The notes: generated from the letters alone by a model not told the origin. Positions 43,971 through 53,633 are shown, counted from the stretch's first letter. The stretch: DNA of 64,000 nucleotides from Bradyrhizobium sp. AZCC 2176 (GCF_036924645.1 NZ_JAZHRX010000001.1:4243501-4307500), one strand, 5' to 3'. A program made the numbers and translations.

Positions 43971-44453
43971 CTACGTCGAGCCACTGGATGTATTGGCCAC
44001 GTCGAAGTCATTCCTGAGCTGCACGCCGATGTCGTGCACCCGGGAACGCCAGAGCTCCCGATCGATGCGGGGGTCGGCTTCCGGTCGTATTGTCAGCATG
44101 GCGTTCCACGGGTTTGACCCATAGACCGTAACGACAAATCCGCCATGGGGGCAACCGTCGATCGCGCGCAGCGACTTCATGATGAGGCCTGCAAGTTCAT
44201 CGGCGTTACGCGCCTGCTTGCCGCCCGAGCGGATAGGCGAGGCGGGTTGAATGTCCCGATCGGGCTGCTTGTCGGCGGGAAGCGAGGGAGGCAGGCTCTG
44301 GCTGCCGATCTCGAGTGCGGCAGGTAAAACCGCGCGGGCAGCCTCTGCAGAGGGTTCGGCAGAACGGTCCTCGTCAGCAATTCTTTTGGGTATCGCCGCG
44401 ATCTTCTGCGCAAATTCTACCAGGCTTCGATGCATCTCATCGTCGGTGGACAT
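43971..44453 (-). CDS. Hypothetical protein
   Basis: A protein of 160 residues. The N-terminal half is Pro/Ala-rich and likely disordered; the C-terminal half (GGFVVTVYGSNPWNAMLTIRPE) is probably a small folded domain. ATG 44453 has AGGA 6 bp upstream. It lies between a GT2 gene and the J-domain-like gene on the same strand, 46 bp before the latter, suggesting one operon. No family is recognised. Confidence 0.65.
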   Translation of the reverse strand: MSTDDEMHRSLVEFAQKIAAIPKRIADEDRSAEPSAEAARAVLPAALEIGSQSLPPSLPADKQPDRDIQPASPIRSGGKQARNADELAGLIMKSLRAIDGCPHGGFVVTVYGSNPWNAMLTIRPEADPRIDRELWRSRVHDIGVQLRNDFDVANTSSGST

Positions 44454-44479
44454 AAATAATCCTGGGGTCGGCTTTGTAA

Positions 44480-45499
44480 TCAGGAGGTCAAGGCTGGATT
44501 CTTGACGTCGGTTACCTTGAAACCTTTGAAAAATACGCTGTGCCGGATTGAATCCGAAAGGTGCTGCGGAGGTGTGGTGTCTTCCGTTCCGGTAAGGAGA
44601 ACCCGCAATCGCCAGAGCGACAGGCCCGCGATTCTGCAAATGTCGACCATCGCGGCGTAGAGCGCGCCGTAGTTCTTCAGGAAGTGGCGTCTGCGCGCTT
44701 CCAGCAGATAGGGCGGCAATCGCTTGGGCTTGCTGTTCACACCGGTCGACTGACCGACGAGGTGGACCACGCGGCTTGCCGGAACGTACCAGGTCGGCCA
44801 TCCCCGCTTTTTGGCATTGAAGCAATAGTCGATGTCGTCGAAATAGGTGAAAAAGCCTTCGTCGAGCAACCCCGTCGCTTCCATCGTCTCGCGCCGGATG
44901 ATCATGCTGGCGCCGGAAACCCAATCCGTCTCGAAGGCATGGTCGGCGACGGGCGGGGCCACCACCCAGCGGCCCAAGAGCTTGCTGACCAATCCAAGTT
45001 TCAGGCTGCTCTCGAATTCCCCCAGCGGCGACTGAAAGCGGAACGCGGATCGTTGCGGCGTGCCGTCGGGATCTTCGAGCCGGCTGCCGCCGATGCCGAC
45101 TTCCGGATTATTGTCCATGAAGTCGACGAGCGTCTTGAATGCGTTCGGCCGAACGATCGTATCGGAATTGAGCAACAGAAAATATTCGGGCTTGTTTGCC
45201 GATTCCAGAACGGGACGCAGGATCGCATTGTTGCCGCCGGTAAACCCTAGGTTTACGTCGAGTGCCGTCAGCGTGCACCAGCGTGACCAGCCGTTGTCGT
45301 CGATTGCACGCTGGATCAGTTCGGCGGATCCATTTCCCGATCCGTTCTCGCAGATCGCGACATGCGTGCCGGGAACGCTGGCAATCTCCTCTGCGATTGA
45401 ATGCAGGCAGTCAATCGCCAGCTGGGTGACGCGATAGTTGACGATGACGACGAGCAATTTCACGCGGCTGGACCAAGGTTCCTTTGGGGCAATTGGCAA
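44480..45499 (-). CDS. Glycosyltransferase family 2, rhamnosyltransferase-like
   Basis: A protein of 339 residues with the GT-A start LLVVIVNYRVTQLAIDCLHSI, the acidic motif LLLNSDTIV and the FDDIDYCFNAKKRGW acceptor motif, typical of WbbL/RfbN-type GT2 enzymes. It adds a sugar, often rhamnose, to a lipid-linked glycan. GTG 45463 is an alternative start. It is the first gene of a minus-strand run that continues to 42398. Confidence 0.87.
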   Translation of the reverse strand: MPIAPKEPWSSRVKLLVVIVNYRVTQLAIDCLHSIAEEIASVPGTHVAICENGSGNGSAELIQRAIDDNGWSRWCTLTALDVNLGFTGGNNAILRPVLESANKPEYFLLLNSDTIVRPNAFKTLVDFMDNNPEVGIGGSRLEDPDGTPQRSAFRFQSPLGEFESSLKLGLVSKLLGRWVVAPPVADHAFETDWVSGASMIIRRETMEATGLLDEGFFTYFDDIDYCFNAKKRGWPTWYVPASRVVHLVGQSTGVNSKPKRLPPYLLEARRRHFLKNYGALYAAMVDICRIAGLSLWRLRVLLTGTEDTTPPQHLSDSIRHSVFFKGFKVTDVKNPALTS

Positions 45500-45524
45500 G
45501 CTTTATTATTGCCAAGGAGAAAAG

Positions 45525-45549
45525 GAAAGGCCGCCCGAGGCGGCCTTTC
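45525..45549. terminator. Strong hairpin after the PEPxxWA-CTERM gene
   Basis: An 11-bp perfect stem (GAAAGGCCGCC / GGCGGCCTTTC) with a 3-nt loop lies between the stop of the 45576 gene and the start of the GT2 gene. On the minus strand it ends with TTTCC, a short T-run, so it should terminate the PEPxxWA-CTERM transcript. Confidence 0.7.
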
Positions 45550-45575
45550 AGTTACGGTTGACTTGGAGCGTTAGC

Positions 45576-46229
45576 CTAACGAAAGGCGAGCTTCGACCTG
45601 CGGCGATAGGCCAACAAACCGATTCCGGCAAAGCCGAGCAACATCATCGCCCAAGTCGTGGGTTCCGGAACCGCGCTGACGTTAAATCTCACGACGAGGT
45701 CGTCGTAATCAGCGTCTGCCGGGCGGCCCCCGTCGTCGAAAGCAATTATGCCGGAGCTGCCGCTCAGAGCGCCCAGATTACCGAACTTGTCGTAGAACGA
45801 AATGAAGAAGTTTGGCGCGTTGGCCGGTGCGGGTGGATTGAATCCATTGGTCACCGACGGAGTGTTCTGATTGGCGCCGAACGCAAAATTGAGGAGGCCT
45901 GCCAGCGAAAGGGTGTCGCTGACTGTATCCCCGTAGGAACTAACTGCGGTAGAGAACTGCAGATTGCCGAGAACAAGGAATGCGTTGGTATCACCAGCTT
46001 CCTTGCCGAGGTAAGTGTATTCGACCTTCAACGGACCATTGGCGAACAGTTGCGCGCCGAAATAGCCGAATACGCTTCCGATAACATCGTTCCCGGCGGC
46101 GCCTGTAGCCTCAGTGCCAGTGCTGCCGCCAATCGCCGTGACGGTGGACGCGTTGACTTGTCCGATGAGGCCGACCGTCACCATCACGGCGAGGCCAAGC
46201 CGTCGAAACAATCTGTATTGACTGACCAT
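45576..46229 (-). CDS. PEPxxWA-CTERM sorting domain protein
   Basis: A protein of 217 residues. A signal peptide (LGLAVMVTVGLIGQVNA) precedes a beta-rich region with FDDGGRPADADYDDLVVRF, an acidic loop of the kind seen in calcium-binding surface proteins. The C-terminus is VPEPTTWAMMLLGFAGIGLL plus YRRRSK. It should be an exosortase substrate. A strong hairpin follows it. Confidence 0.92.
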   Translation of the reverse strand: MVSQYRLFRRLGLAVMVTVGLIGQVNASTVTAIGGSTGTEATGAAGNDVIGSVFGYFGAQLFANGPLKVEYTYLGKEAGDTNAFLVLGNLQFSTAVSSYGDTVSDTLSLAGLLNFAFGANQNTPSVTNGFNPPAPANAPNFFISFYDKFGNLGALSGSSGIIAFDDGGRPADADYDDLVVRFNVSAVPEPTTWAMMLLGFAGIGLLAYRRRSKLAFR

Positions 46230-46331
46230 GAATGCCGTTCCTGTAGCCCAGCGGGCAATTATTGCTGTTTAACCAAAATATTAAAGCAAATTTAATGCAA
46301 TGCGTATTCGCCCGTCAAGCACGTAATATGG

Positions 46332-49300
46332 TTAATTAACGGATCTCAGATTGATGGTTGATGGTGTTTTTTGCATTTGGCGCAGCCGGTCGATCAGGAG
46401 GTAAATCACCGGCGTCGTATAGAGCGTCAGGATCTGCGACACGAACAATCCACCGATGATGGTGATGCCAAGTGGTCTCCGCAGCTCGGTGCCGGGGCCG
46501 GTGGCAATGACCAGCGGGATGCCGGCAAACAGCGCCGCCATCGTCGTCATCAGGATCGGCCGGAACCGGGCGCGGCACGCCTCGAAGATCGCGTCCGCCG
46601 ACGACAGGCCGCGGTGGCGCTCGGCGTCGAGCGCGAAATCGACCATCATGATGCCGTTCTTCTTGACGATGCCGATCAACAGGATGATGCCGACAAAGGC
46701 GATCACCGTCAGCGGCGTGTTGGTCACCTGCAGCGCCAGCAGCGCGCCGAGGCCGGCGGACGGCAAGGTCGAGATGATCGTGATCGGATGGGCCAGGCTC
46801 TCATAGAGCACGCCGAGCACGATATACATCGCCACCAGCGCGCCCAGGATCAATAGCGGCTGTCGGCCGCTGGTCTTGTTGAAATCACCGGCATTGCCGT
46901 CGAAACTGCCGCGGATGCCTTCCGGCATGTGCAGTTCCTCGACCGCGCGCTGGATGTTCGAGGTCGCGACCTCCAGCGGCACATTGGAAATGACGTTGAA
47001 CGACACCGTTGCCGATGGCATCGACTGGGTGTGATTGATCGCCAGCGATGCCAAACCGCGGTCATAGCGAACGACGGCGGACAGCGGCACCTGCGCATCG
47101 TTGGCGCCGGCCACGAAGATGCGTTCCAGGTTGGAGGGATCGCTCTGGAATTTCGGGTCGATTTCCAGCACCACCATGTACTGGTTGCGCTGGGTATAGA
47201 TGATCGAAATCTGCCGCTGCGCAAAGGCGTTGTTCAAAGCGTCGTCGATGTCCTTGACGCGGACGCCGAGCGCGGCGGCGGCGTTGCGGTCGATCGTCAA
47301 CGTGAGCTGCAGCCCGGCGGCATCGCGGTCGGTGGAAATGTCGGTGATGCCTTCGACCGTTTCCATGCGCTTGGCAATCAGGGGGGCCCATTTCTTGAGC
47401 AGGTCGACGTCGACACTTGACACCGTATACTGGTAATTGGAGTTGCTTTGACGCCCGCCGGTACGAACATCCTGAGCGGCAAACATGTAGAGTCGCACGC
47501 CCGGCATCGTTTCCAGCTTCTTGCGCAGCCGGTCGATCACGAGTTGGGTGCTCAGGCCGGCTCTTTCCTGCGGCGGCTTGAGGCTGATGAAGAACAGCCC
47601 CCGGTTTGCGGTCATGCTGCCGAGGATCGATCCGATCCCGGCGACGGCTTCATCGGATTCGATTGTCTCCTCGAGCTGTTGCTGAAATCTGGTCATCGAC
47701 TGGAACGAAGTGTCCGAAGAACTTTGCGAGGCACCGACGATGAGGCCGCTGTCATCGATCGGGAAATAGCCTTTCGGGATCTTGATGTAGAGCACCACCG
47801 TCAGCGCGATGGTCGCAAAAAACACGATCAGCGTGAGAAACGGGAATCCCAGCACCGCCCGCAGCGTCCAGGTGTAGAAGGCAACGATGCGCGACAGCGT
47901 GCCCTCGACCCCGCGGTCGAACCAGGTCGCGCGGTCCGGCGTCGCCTGCTTGATGTAGTGGGCGCAGATCATCGGCGTGACCGTGAGCGAGACCACGGTC
48001 GACACCACGATGGCGAAGGTCAGTGTCAGCGAAAATTCGCGCAACAGCCGGCCGGCGATCCCGTCCATGAAGATCAGCGGCGTGAAAGCGGCGACAAGCG
48101 ACAGGCTGATCGACAGCACGGTAAAGCCGATCTGCCTGGCACCTTCCAGCGCGGCGGGGTAAGGCGCCATACCGTGTTCGAGGTTGCGGTGCATGTTCTC
48201 GATCATGACGATGGCGTCGTCGACCACGAAGCCGACCGAGATCGCGAGCGCCATCAGCGACAGATTGTCGATCGAGAAGCCGGCGAGCCACATGCCGGCG
48301 CAGGTGCCGGCCAGCGCCAGCGGCACCGAAACGCCCGCCGCAATGGTCGGCGTCAACCGGCGCAGGAAAGCGAACACCACCAGCATGACCAGGAACGCGG
48401 TCGCCAGCAGCGTATACTGCATGTCGGCCACGCTGGCGCGGATGGTTCCGGTGCGGTCGACCAGCGTCGAAATCTCGAGGCCGGCGGGTAGCCAGCGCTG
48501 GAGCTCCGGCAGCAAGGCCTTCACCCGATCGACGGTGTCGATCACGTTGGCGTCGCCCTGCTTGGTGATCTGGATCAGGACCGCCGGCTGCTTGTTGAAC
48601 CAGGCGATCGAGCGGCTGTTGCGGACGGAATCCTCGACCTCGGCGACGTCGTCCAGGCGGACGAAACTGCGCCCCGCGCTCTTGATGATGATGTCGCGGA
48701 ATTCCGCCGCGGTGCGCATCTGCTTGTTGGTCGAAATCGTCTCGCTCTGGCGGCCGCCGTCGAAGATGCCGACCGGCCCCAGCGGATTGGCGTTGATGAT
48801 GGCGAGCCGCACGTCGTCGGTCGCAATCCCCGCATTCGACAGCGCCACCGGATTGAGCGCGATCCGCACCGCGGGCTGGTCGGCGCCGCTCACGGAAACC
48901 TCGCCGACGCCCGGCACCTGCGAGATCCGCTGCGCGATCACGGTGTCGGCGACGTCGTACATCGCGCTGGTGGTCAGCGTCTTCGACGTCAGTGCCAGCA
49001 CGAACACGGGTGTTGCGGCGGGATTGGCTTTACGGAATCGCGGCAGCGACGGCAGGTCGCTCGGCAGGTCCGCCAGCGAGGCATTGATCGCCGCCTGCAC
49101 GTCGCGCGCGGCGCGGTCGATGTTGCGGCCGATCGCAAACTGCAGCTGGATGCTGGTCGCGCCCAGCGAACTGGTCGAAGTGATCTGCTCGATGCCCGCG
49201 ATCTGGCCGAGCCGCCGCTCCAGCGGTGCTGCGACCGTTGCCGCCATCACGGCGGGATCCGCGCCGGGGCGGCCCGCGAACACCCGGATCATCGGGAAGT

Positions 49301-49424
49301 CGACATTGGGCACGGCGGACACCGGCAGGAAGGCGTAGGCGACCATGCCGGCGAGAAACAGCCCGATCGCCAGCAGCGTGGTGCCGACCGGCCGGCGGAT
49401 GAACGGCTCGGAAATCGAGGCCAT
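46332..49424 (-). CDS. RND efflux transporter, MdtB/MdtC-like
   Basis: An inner-membrane pump of 1030 residues, the full HAE-type RND length. It has a duplicated 12-helix layout, and the first helix begins EPFIRRPVGTTLLAIGLFLAG. Conserved elements include VPNVDFPMIRV, the DDAIVMIENMHRNLE motif with helix-4 aspartates, and the second-half GIVKKNGIMMVDFALDAER. It couples proton flow to export of drugs or lipophilic compounds. No adaptor (MFP) or outer-membrane channel gene adjoins it here, which is unusual. Confidence 0.92.
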   Translation of the reverse strand: MASISEPFIRRPVGTTLLAIGLFLAGMVAYAFLPVSAVPNVDFPMIRVFAGRPGADPAVMAATVAAPLERRLGQIAGIEQITSTSSLGATSIQLQFAIGRNIDRAARDVQAAINASLADLPSDLPSLPRFRKANPAATPVFVLALTSKTLTTSAMYDVADTVIAQRISQVPGVGEVSVSGADQPAVRIALNPVALSNAGIATDDVRLAIINANPLGPVGIFDGGRQSETISTNKQMRTAAEFRDIIIKSAGRSFVRLDDVAEVEDSVRNSRSIAWFNKQPAVLIQITKQGDANVIDTVDRVKALLPELQRWLPAGLEISTLVDRTGTIRASVADMQYTLLATAFLVMLVVFAFLRRLTPTIAAGVSVPLALAGTCAGMWLAGFSIDNLSLMALAISVGFVVDDAIVMIENMHRNLEHGMAPYPAALEGARQIGFTVLSISLSLVAAFTPLIFMDGIAGRLLREFSLTLTFAIVVSTVVSLTVTPMICAHYIKQATPDRATWFDRGVEGTLSRIVAFYTWTLRAVLGFPFLTLIVFFATIALTVVLYIKIPKGYFPIDDSGLIVGASQSSSDTSFQSMTRFQQQLEETIESDEAVAGIGSILGSMTANRGLFFISLKPPQERAGLSTQLVIDRLRKKLETMPGVRLYMFAAQDVRTGGRQSNSNYQYTVSSVDVDLLKKWAPLIAKRMETVEGITDISTDRDAAGLQLTLTIDRNAAAALGVRVKDIDDALNNAFAQRQISIIYTQRNQYMVVLEIDPKFQSDPSNLERIFVAGANDAQVPLSAVVRYDRGLASLAINHTQSMPSATVSFNVISNVPLEVATSNIQRAVEELHMPEGIRGSFDGNAGDFNKTSGRQPLLILGALVAMYIVLGVLYESLAHPITIISTLPSAGLGALLALQVTNTPLTVIAFVGIILLIGIVKKNGIMMVDFALDAERHRGLSSADAIFEACRARFRPILMTTMAALFAGIPLVIATGPGTELRRPLGITIIGGLFVSQILTLYTTPVIYLLIDRLRQMQKTPSTINLRSVN

Positions 49425-49688
49425 GCGCAATCCCGTCCATGGCGCGGCGTTGGCGCGCGCCGAATACAGTGGTCGTATCCTTTAAAAACCCGTTCGAACC
49501 CGCCCCGCGGCCGCGCCGGTTTAAGCCGCCATTTACCAGGCGGCGGCCACCTGCGAATAAATCCTGCCCGAAATATACCTAAGCTTTTCGAAATCCGTTA
49601 CTGGACGTTGACCGTCTTGCGAGCGCCTTCCAGTCGTAAACCCTTTGGACACCGCTGGACAACAGTATCGTTCCGGTAAATTCACCCG

Positions 49689-50225
49689 ATGAATTCAGGG
49701 ACCATCATGTCGGCCGCGAACCTGCACAACCCCCTCGACCGCGCGCGGCAGCGCGCCGGAACGCCGGACCCGGGCCGGGCCTTGCGGTCCCCGGGCCGCG
49801 CCTCGCGGTCCCGCCACCGCAAAAATGCGGGCTATACGCTGCTCGAGCTGCTGGTGGTGATGGGCATTCTGGCGGTTCTGACCGCGATCGCGACGCCGCA
49901 GCTGATGGGATATTTCGGCAAGGCCAAGACCCAGTCGGTGCAGCTGCAGATCGAGAATATCGGCACCGCGCTCGAGCTTTATTACATGGAGAACGGCGCC
50001 TATCCGAGCCCCGGCGCCGGGCTGAAGGCCCTGGTGGAAGCGCCCCCCGAGGCGCCGCGCTGGAACGGCCCTTACTTAAAGAAGGCGAAGAACCTGCTCG
50101 ATCCCTGGGGCCGGCCGTATCAATACGCCATCTCCGAGGGCCAGTACGAGGTCTATTCGCTCGGCCCCACCGGCAAGGCCAAATCCGCCAGCGCCGGCGC
50201 AGCGCCGGCATTCCCCGGCGGTTAA
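49689..50225 (+). CDS. gspG: Type II secretion major pseudopilin GspG
   Basis: A protein of 178 residues. The prepilin signal is HRKNAG/YTLLELLVVMGILAVLTAIA, with the +5 Glu, followed by the GspG hallmarks LYYMENGAYPSPGAGLKALVEAP and DPWGRPYQYAISEGQYEVYSLG. The stretch before the cleavage site is about 48 residues, much longer than the usual 5-10; an in-frame start at ATG 49707 would shorten it only slightly. It is the major pilus subunit yet lies 10 kb from the rest of the gsp genes. Confidence 0.9.
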   Translation: MNSGTIMSAANLHNPLDRARQRAGTPDPGRALRSPGRASRSRHRKNAGYTLLELLVVMGILAVLTAIATPQLMGYFGKAKTQSVQLQIENIGTALELYYMENGAYPSPGAGLKALVEAPPEAPRWNGPYLKKAKNLLDPWGRPYQYAISEGQYEVYSLGPTGKAKSASAGAAPAFPGG

Positions 50226-50353
50226 CGGCGGAATTAAATGGTTTCCCGGAAGTCACGGACTAGCGCGGATGACGCGGCCTGCGGTAAAATGACGGCGGTC
50301 GCGTAATCAATCATGTTCAAATTTAAATCCAACCGATGATTGGACCCTGACTG

Positions 50354-52402
50354 ATGACGTCGAGAATGGACCGTAGAACATTCCTGCAAGGCGTGAGCGT
50401 CGCTTCCCTGACGTCGATGCTGCCGGCCGCCGCGATGGCCGGGCCGGTGCCGCTGGCGGCGCCGGTGAAGGCGCCTTTATGGTCAGCTCCCAAATTCAAT
50501 GGCGGCCGCTCGCAAGTGAATTTGAACTTCCTTCAAGGTGGTGGGGACTATCCGTTCCTGAACTGCATGAAGACGGCGCAGGCATGGGGACATATCGACA
50601 ATAGCGGGCCGCCGGAGCCGAGCATCCTAGATAGCGAAGGCTATCCTACATCCATCGTGCACGGTGGCGTTTACTCGGTGTTCTTTGTGCCGTCGCAAGC
50701 CCAGCGTCCGGGAAATTACGTGATTACCTGGAGCGGCAACGGAACCATCTTTTGTGGAATGAGCAATACTGCCGTAAGCGGCAGCAAGACCAGCACAAAT
50801 GGCAGCGGACGATATGTGTTCTCGACGACCGATACGCGCTTCGTCATCGGCATAAAGGCCATCGGAACGCCTTACATTACCAATTTGCAGGTGTTCCACG
50901 TCAATGACGAAGCGGCGCTCAATGCCGGACAGGTCTTTAGCGACAAGTTCAAGCAGCGCCTGGCCGAAGCGAATTTCGGCGTCGTTCGCTTCCTCAATTG
51001 GCAGTGTGGCAACAACACCAATGTCACGACATGGGCAACGCGAAAACCCATGAGTTATGTCTTCTATTCGGGACAGGAGTTTCGCAGCAGTCTCTATGCC
51101 GGCCTCACGACCAATGTCGGTGCCGACTATTCTGCGTCGCTTCCAGGATTCCAACTGGCCGACAAAGCAACCGTTATTGTGAAGTTCAATGCGAGCAATA
51201 ACAGCGCCTCAACGCTGAATGTGAACGGAACCGGTGCGTTCAATATTTTGAACGAGTATTCCGGGCCTCTCTCTTCGGGCACCAACTCCTATCCGGTGGG
51301 TGGCACCTGGCAAAGTCTGGCGACGCTGGTGTTCGACGCAACCTTGAAATCCTGGATCAAGTTCGGCGGCGATATCGCGATGGGAAGTGCGGGCCTTGTC
51401 AATGGCTGCCCTCCCGAGCTGATGCTTCGGCTGTGTTCGGAAATCGGCGCACATCCTCACTTCGTCACGCCGGCGCTGGCGATCGATCCGGCAACCGACT
51501 ACATGCCCAATCTTGCGAAATATTGCCGCGCCAACGCGCCGTCCTGGATGATCCCGCGTTTTGAGGGGCCCAATGAGCTTTGGAATGCTGGACCGGGATT
51601 TTATCAAACGGGCTACGCCAATGCCAAGGCGGTAGCCTATGGATGGGGACCGGATTTTACTAATTGGTACGGCAAGGCAATGTCCGTCCTGGGACAGGCC
51701 ATAAGCCTTTCCTACTCAGGCGATCGTACCAAGTATCAGGTGTTGTGCGGGGTGCAGACAGCGGTTGGCAGCAGCACCGCCGGCACCACCGGAAGCAACG
51801 CAAGGCTCGCGTCTACTAAATATCTCGCGCAGTCGGCTCCAGCTCAGGCGCCCTACACCAAGACCCCAGCCTCGAACTGGGTAACTCATGTTTGTTGCGC
51901 TCAATACTATGCTCCGTCTGATTATGGGACCGCCCAGGAGGCAGTCATAGCCGCAAATTACGCCGCTGCAGTCACGGCTGGAGATACGGCGCTGCAGCAG
52001 TCGATCGTGGCTGCCTATGCGAGCACGGCAAACAGCGGAGCCGGAAACTATACGATCGCCAAATGCGCCACCTTCTACGCGAACTGGAAGGCGTGGGCCT
52101 TGAGCCTCGGCATAACGAAAATGTGCGGGTATGAAGGCGGTTATTCGCCCGATCTCAATGGAACAGCTCAAGTGAAAGCTTTGCGTGCCGCCTCCAAACA
52201 GGCTTCCGTGCTGTATAATTTGACGACCATCAACTACAACAATTTCGTTGGTCTATCGGACGGCGGTTTTACGGCTGAGTTTCCATCGTGCTTCCAGCTT
52301 TCAGGACCCATGCCAATAAATAACGCATGGTCCGTTCTTGACGACATTTATCAGACGCCTAATCCGCCGCAGTGGAATGCGATCGCTGCATTCAATCGCT
52401 AG
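50354..52402 (+). CDS. Tat-exported protein, probable clan-A glycoside hydrolase
   Basis: A protein of 682 residues with a twin-arginine signal (DRRTFLQGVSVASLTSMLPAAA). In the middle, RFEGPNELWN carries an Asn-Glu pair near residue 408, and MCGYEGGYS places a second Glu near residue 594. This arrangement is that of acid/base and nucleophile in clan GH-A enzymes. Tryptophan- and Asn-rich surroundings fit polysaccharide binding. Tat export next to gspG suggests it may leave the cell through the type II system. The exact GH family is not recognised. Confidence 0.72.
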   Translation: MTSRMDRRTFLQGVSVASLTSMLPAAAMAGPVPLAAPVKAPLWSAPKFNGGRSQVNLNFLQGGGDYPFLNCMKTAQAWGHIDNSGPPEPSILDSEGYPTSIVHGGVYSVFFVPSQAQRPGNYVITWSGNGTIFCGMSNTAVSGSKTSTNGSGRYVFSTTDTRFVIGIKAIGTPYITNLQVFHVNDEAALNAGQVFSDKFKQRLAEANFGVVRFLNWQCGNNTNVTTWATRKPMSYVFYSGQEFRSSLYAGLTTNVGADYSASLPGFQLADKATVIVKFNASNNSASTLNVNGTGAFNILNEYSGPLSSGTNSYPVGGTWQSLATLVFDATLKSWIKFGGDIAMGSAGLVNGCPPELMLRLCSEIGAHPHFVTPALAIDPATDYMPNLAKYCRANAPSWMIPRFEGPNELWNAGPGFYQTGYANAKAVAYGWGPDFTNWYGKAMSVLGQAISLSYSGDRTKYQVLCGVQTAVGSSTAGTTGSNARLASTKYLAQSAPAQAPYTKTPASNWVTHVCCAQYYAPSDYGTAQEAVIAANYAAAVTAGDTALQQSIVAAYASTANSGAGNYTIAKCATFYANWKAWALSLGITKMCGYEGGYSPDLNGTAQVKALRAASKQASVLYNLTTINYNNFVGLSDGGFTAEFPSCFQLSGPMPINNAWSVLDDIYQTPNPPQWNAIAAFNR

Positions 52403-52490
52403 GCGAGTCTTGTCGCGCAGATTGCTTGAGAGCTGATTCGTGGCTGTGTCACCCAGGATCGCGAGCGTTTGGTCGCGGTCCTGACGAGAG

Positions 52491-53633
52491 CTATGCCGAG
52501 TCCGTCTTGGCTGCGAGGCTGCCTTGTCCGATCGGAGCGACGGCTTCCGATTCCTTTCCCAAATTTCTTAGCGAGAGGATAGGTTTCTCGAGAAGCCTGA
52601 AGCTCAGTTCTGAGATGATGAGAACGATTCCGGCATAGGCAATAAAGGTAACGAAGCTATAACTCGCTGCGAAACCGCCGAAAAACTGCTTCAGACCGAA
52701 TAGCACTGGCACGTGATACACGTATATGCCGTAGGAAATCACGCCGATACGGCAAAGCGCCTTGTTTCGGAGAAGCCTGAGTAAAGGAATTTTTTGGAGG
52801 GCGCCGATCATCACTGCAGCCGAAAGCAGATCAAGCAACGAATAAGCCCAGATGAATCCGGCTCCGGCAAGCAGATACATCTGGTACCCGAGGCTACCCT
52901 TGAAGGCGGCTTTGTATGCAAAGTGCTGGTGCAAAATCACCGCTGCACCCAGCGCAGCTGTGAGCAGCCCCACCGTCGCGATCAACCTTCCCGCATTCTT
53001 GAGATCTTGCAGCTTCCATACTGCGATCGCAGCTCCAAACGCGAATGCATCAAATTGCGAAAACGGCAGGACGTAGATCGTGCGTCCCAGAAGTTCGTCA
53101 TCATAGCCAAAACCTCGAAGCGTCAGATAGAGCAATGCCCGGACTGCGGGGCCTGATAGAATAACGCCGACAATAATCCGCTTCAGGTTCGTGAGGGAGC
53201 AGAAGTAGACCACGAGAGGCCAGAGTAGGTAAAACTGCTCTTCGACGGCGAGAGACCATAGGTGTGTAAAAGGTTCCCCGATGTCGGAGGGCCGCAGACG
53301 TCCGATGTTCGTCGTATATGTTAGCAGGTACGGCCAATCCGCCTCGAGCGCCCCCGGCCTTCCGGTAGACGCAGAAAGAACCGCCATGACGATCAGATAA
53401 AAGAAATAGAGCGGAAATATCCGCAACGTTCGGCGCCAATAGAAGCGGCCGAGATAAGATGGAAACGGCTTTTCTTTTTCGGATAGAAGGATGTCGGAGA
53501 TCAGATATCCTGACAGGACGAAAAACAATTGAACGCCAACCCATCCCGCCGGAAACGGGCCGAAGTGAAACAATACGACAAATATTACAGCGGTCCCTCT
53601 CAGGCCATCGAGTTCTGCCAGTCGTGAATTCAT
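52491..53633 (-). CDS. Acyltransferase family 3 (OafA/YrhL-type)
   Basis: A membrane acyltransferase of 380 residues: N-terminal motif LAELDGLRGTAVIFVVLFHF, then FYWRRTLRIFPLYFFYL and LWSLAVEEQFYLLWPLVVYF, with about ten membrane helices. It probably O-acetylates a surface glycan. It is convergent with the Tat protein gene and divergent from the Wzy-like gene. Its relative at 34940 is of the same family but clearly distinct. Confidence 0.9.
   Translation of the reverse strand: MNSRLAELDGLRGTAVIFVVLFHFGPFPAGWVGVQLFFVLSGYLISDILLSEKEKPFPSYLGRFYWRRTLRIFPLYFFYLIVMAVLSASTGRPGALEADWPYLLTYTTNIGRLRPSDIGEPFTHLWSLAVEEQFYLLWPLVVYFCSLTNLKRIIVGVILSGPAVRALLYLTLRGFGYDDELLGRTIYVLPFSQFDAFAFGAAIAVWKLQDLKNAGRLIATVGLLTAALGAAVILHQHFAYKAAFKGSLGYQMYLLAGAGFIWAYSLLDLLSAAVMIGALQKIPLLRLLRNKALCRIGVISYGIYVYHVPVLFGLKQFFGGFAASYSFVTFIAYAGIVLIISELSFRLLEKPILSLRNLGKESEAVAPIGQGSLAAKTDSA

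Noticed and set aside
47448..48491. 347-codon open frame antisense to the RND pump
   Set aside because: Composition (Arg, His, Asp, Gln rich) and lack of hydrophobic core mark it as the mirror of pump codons.
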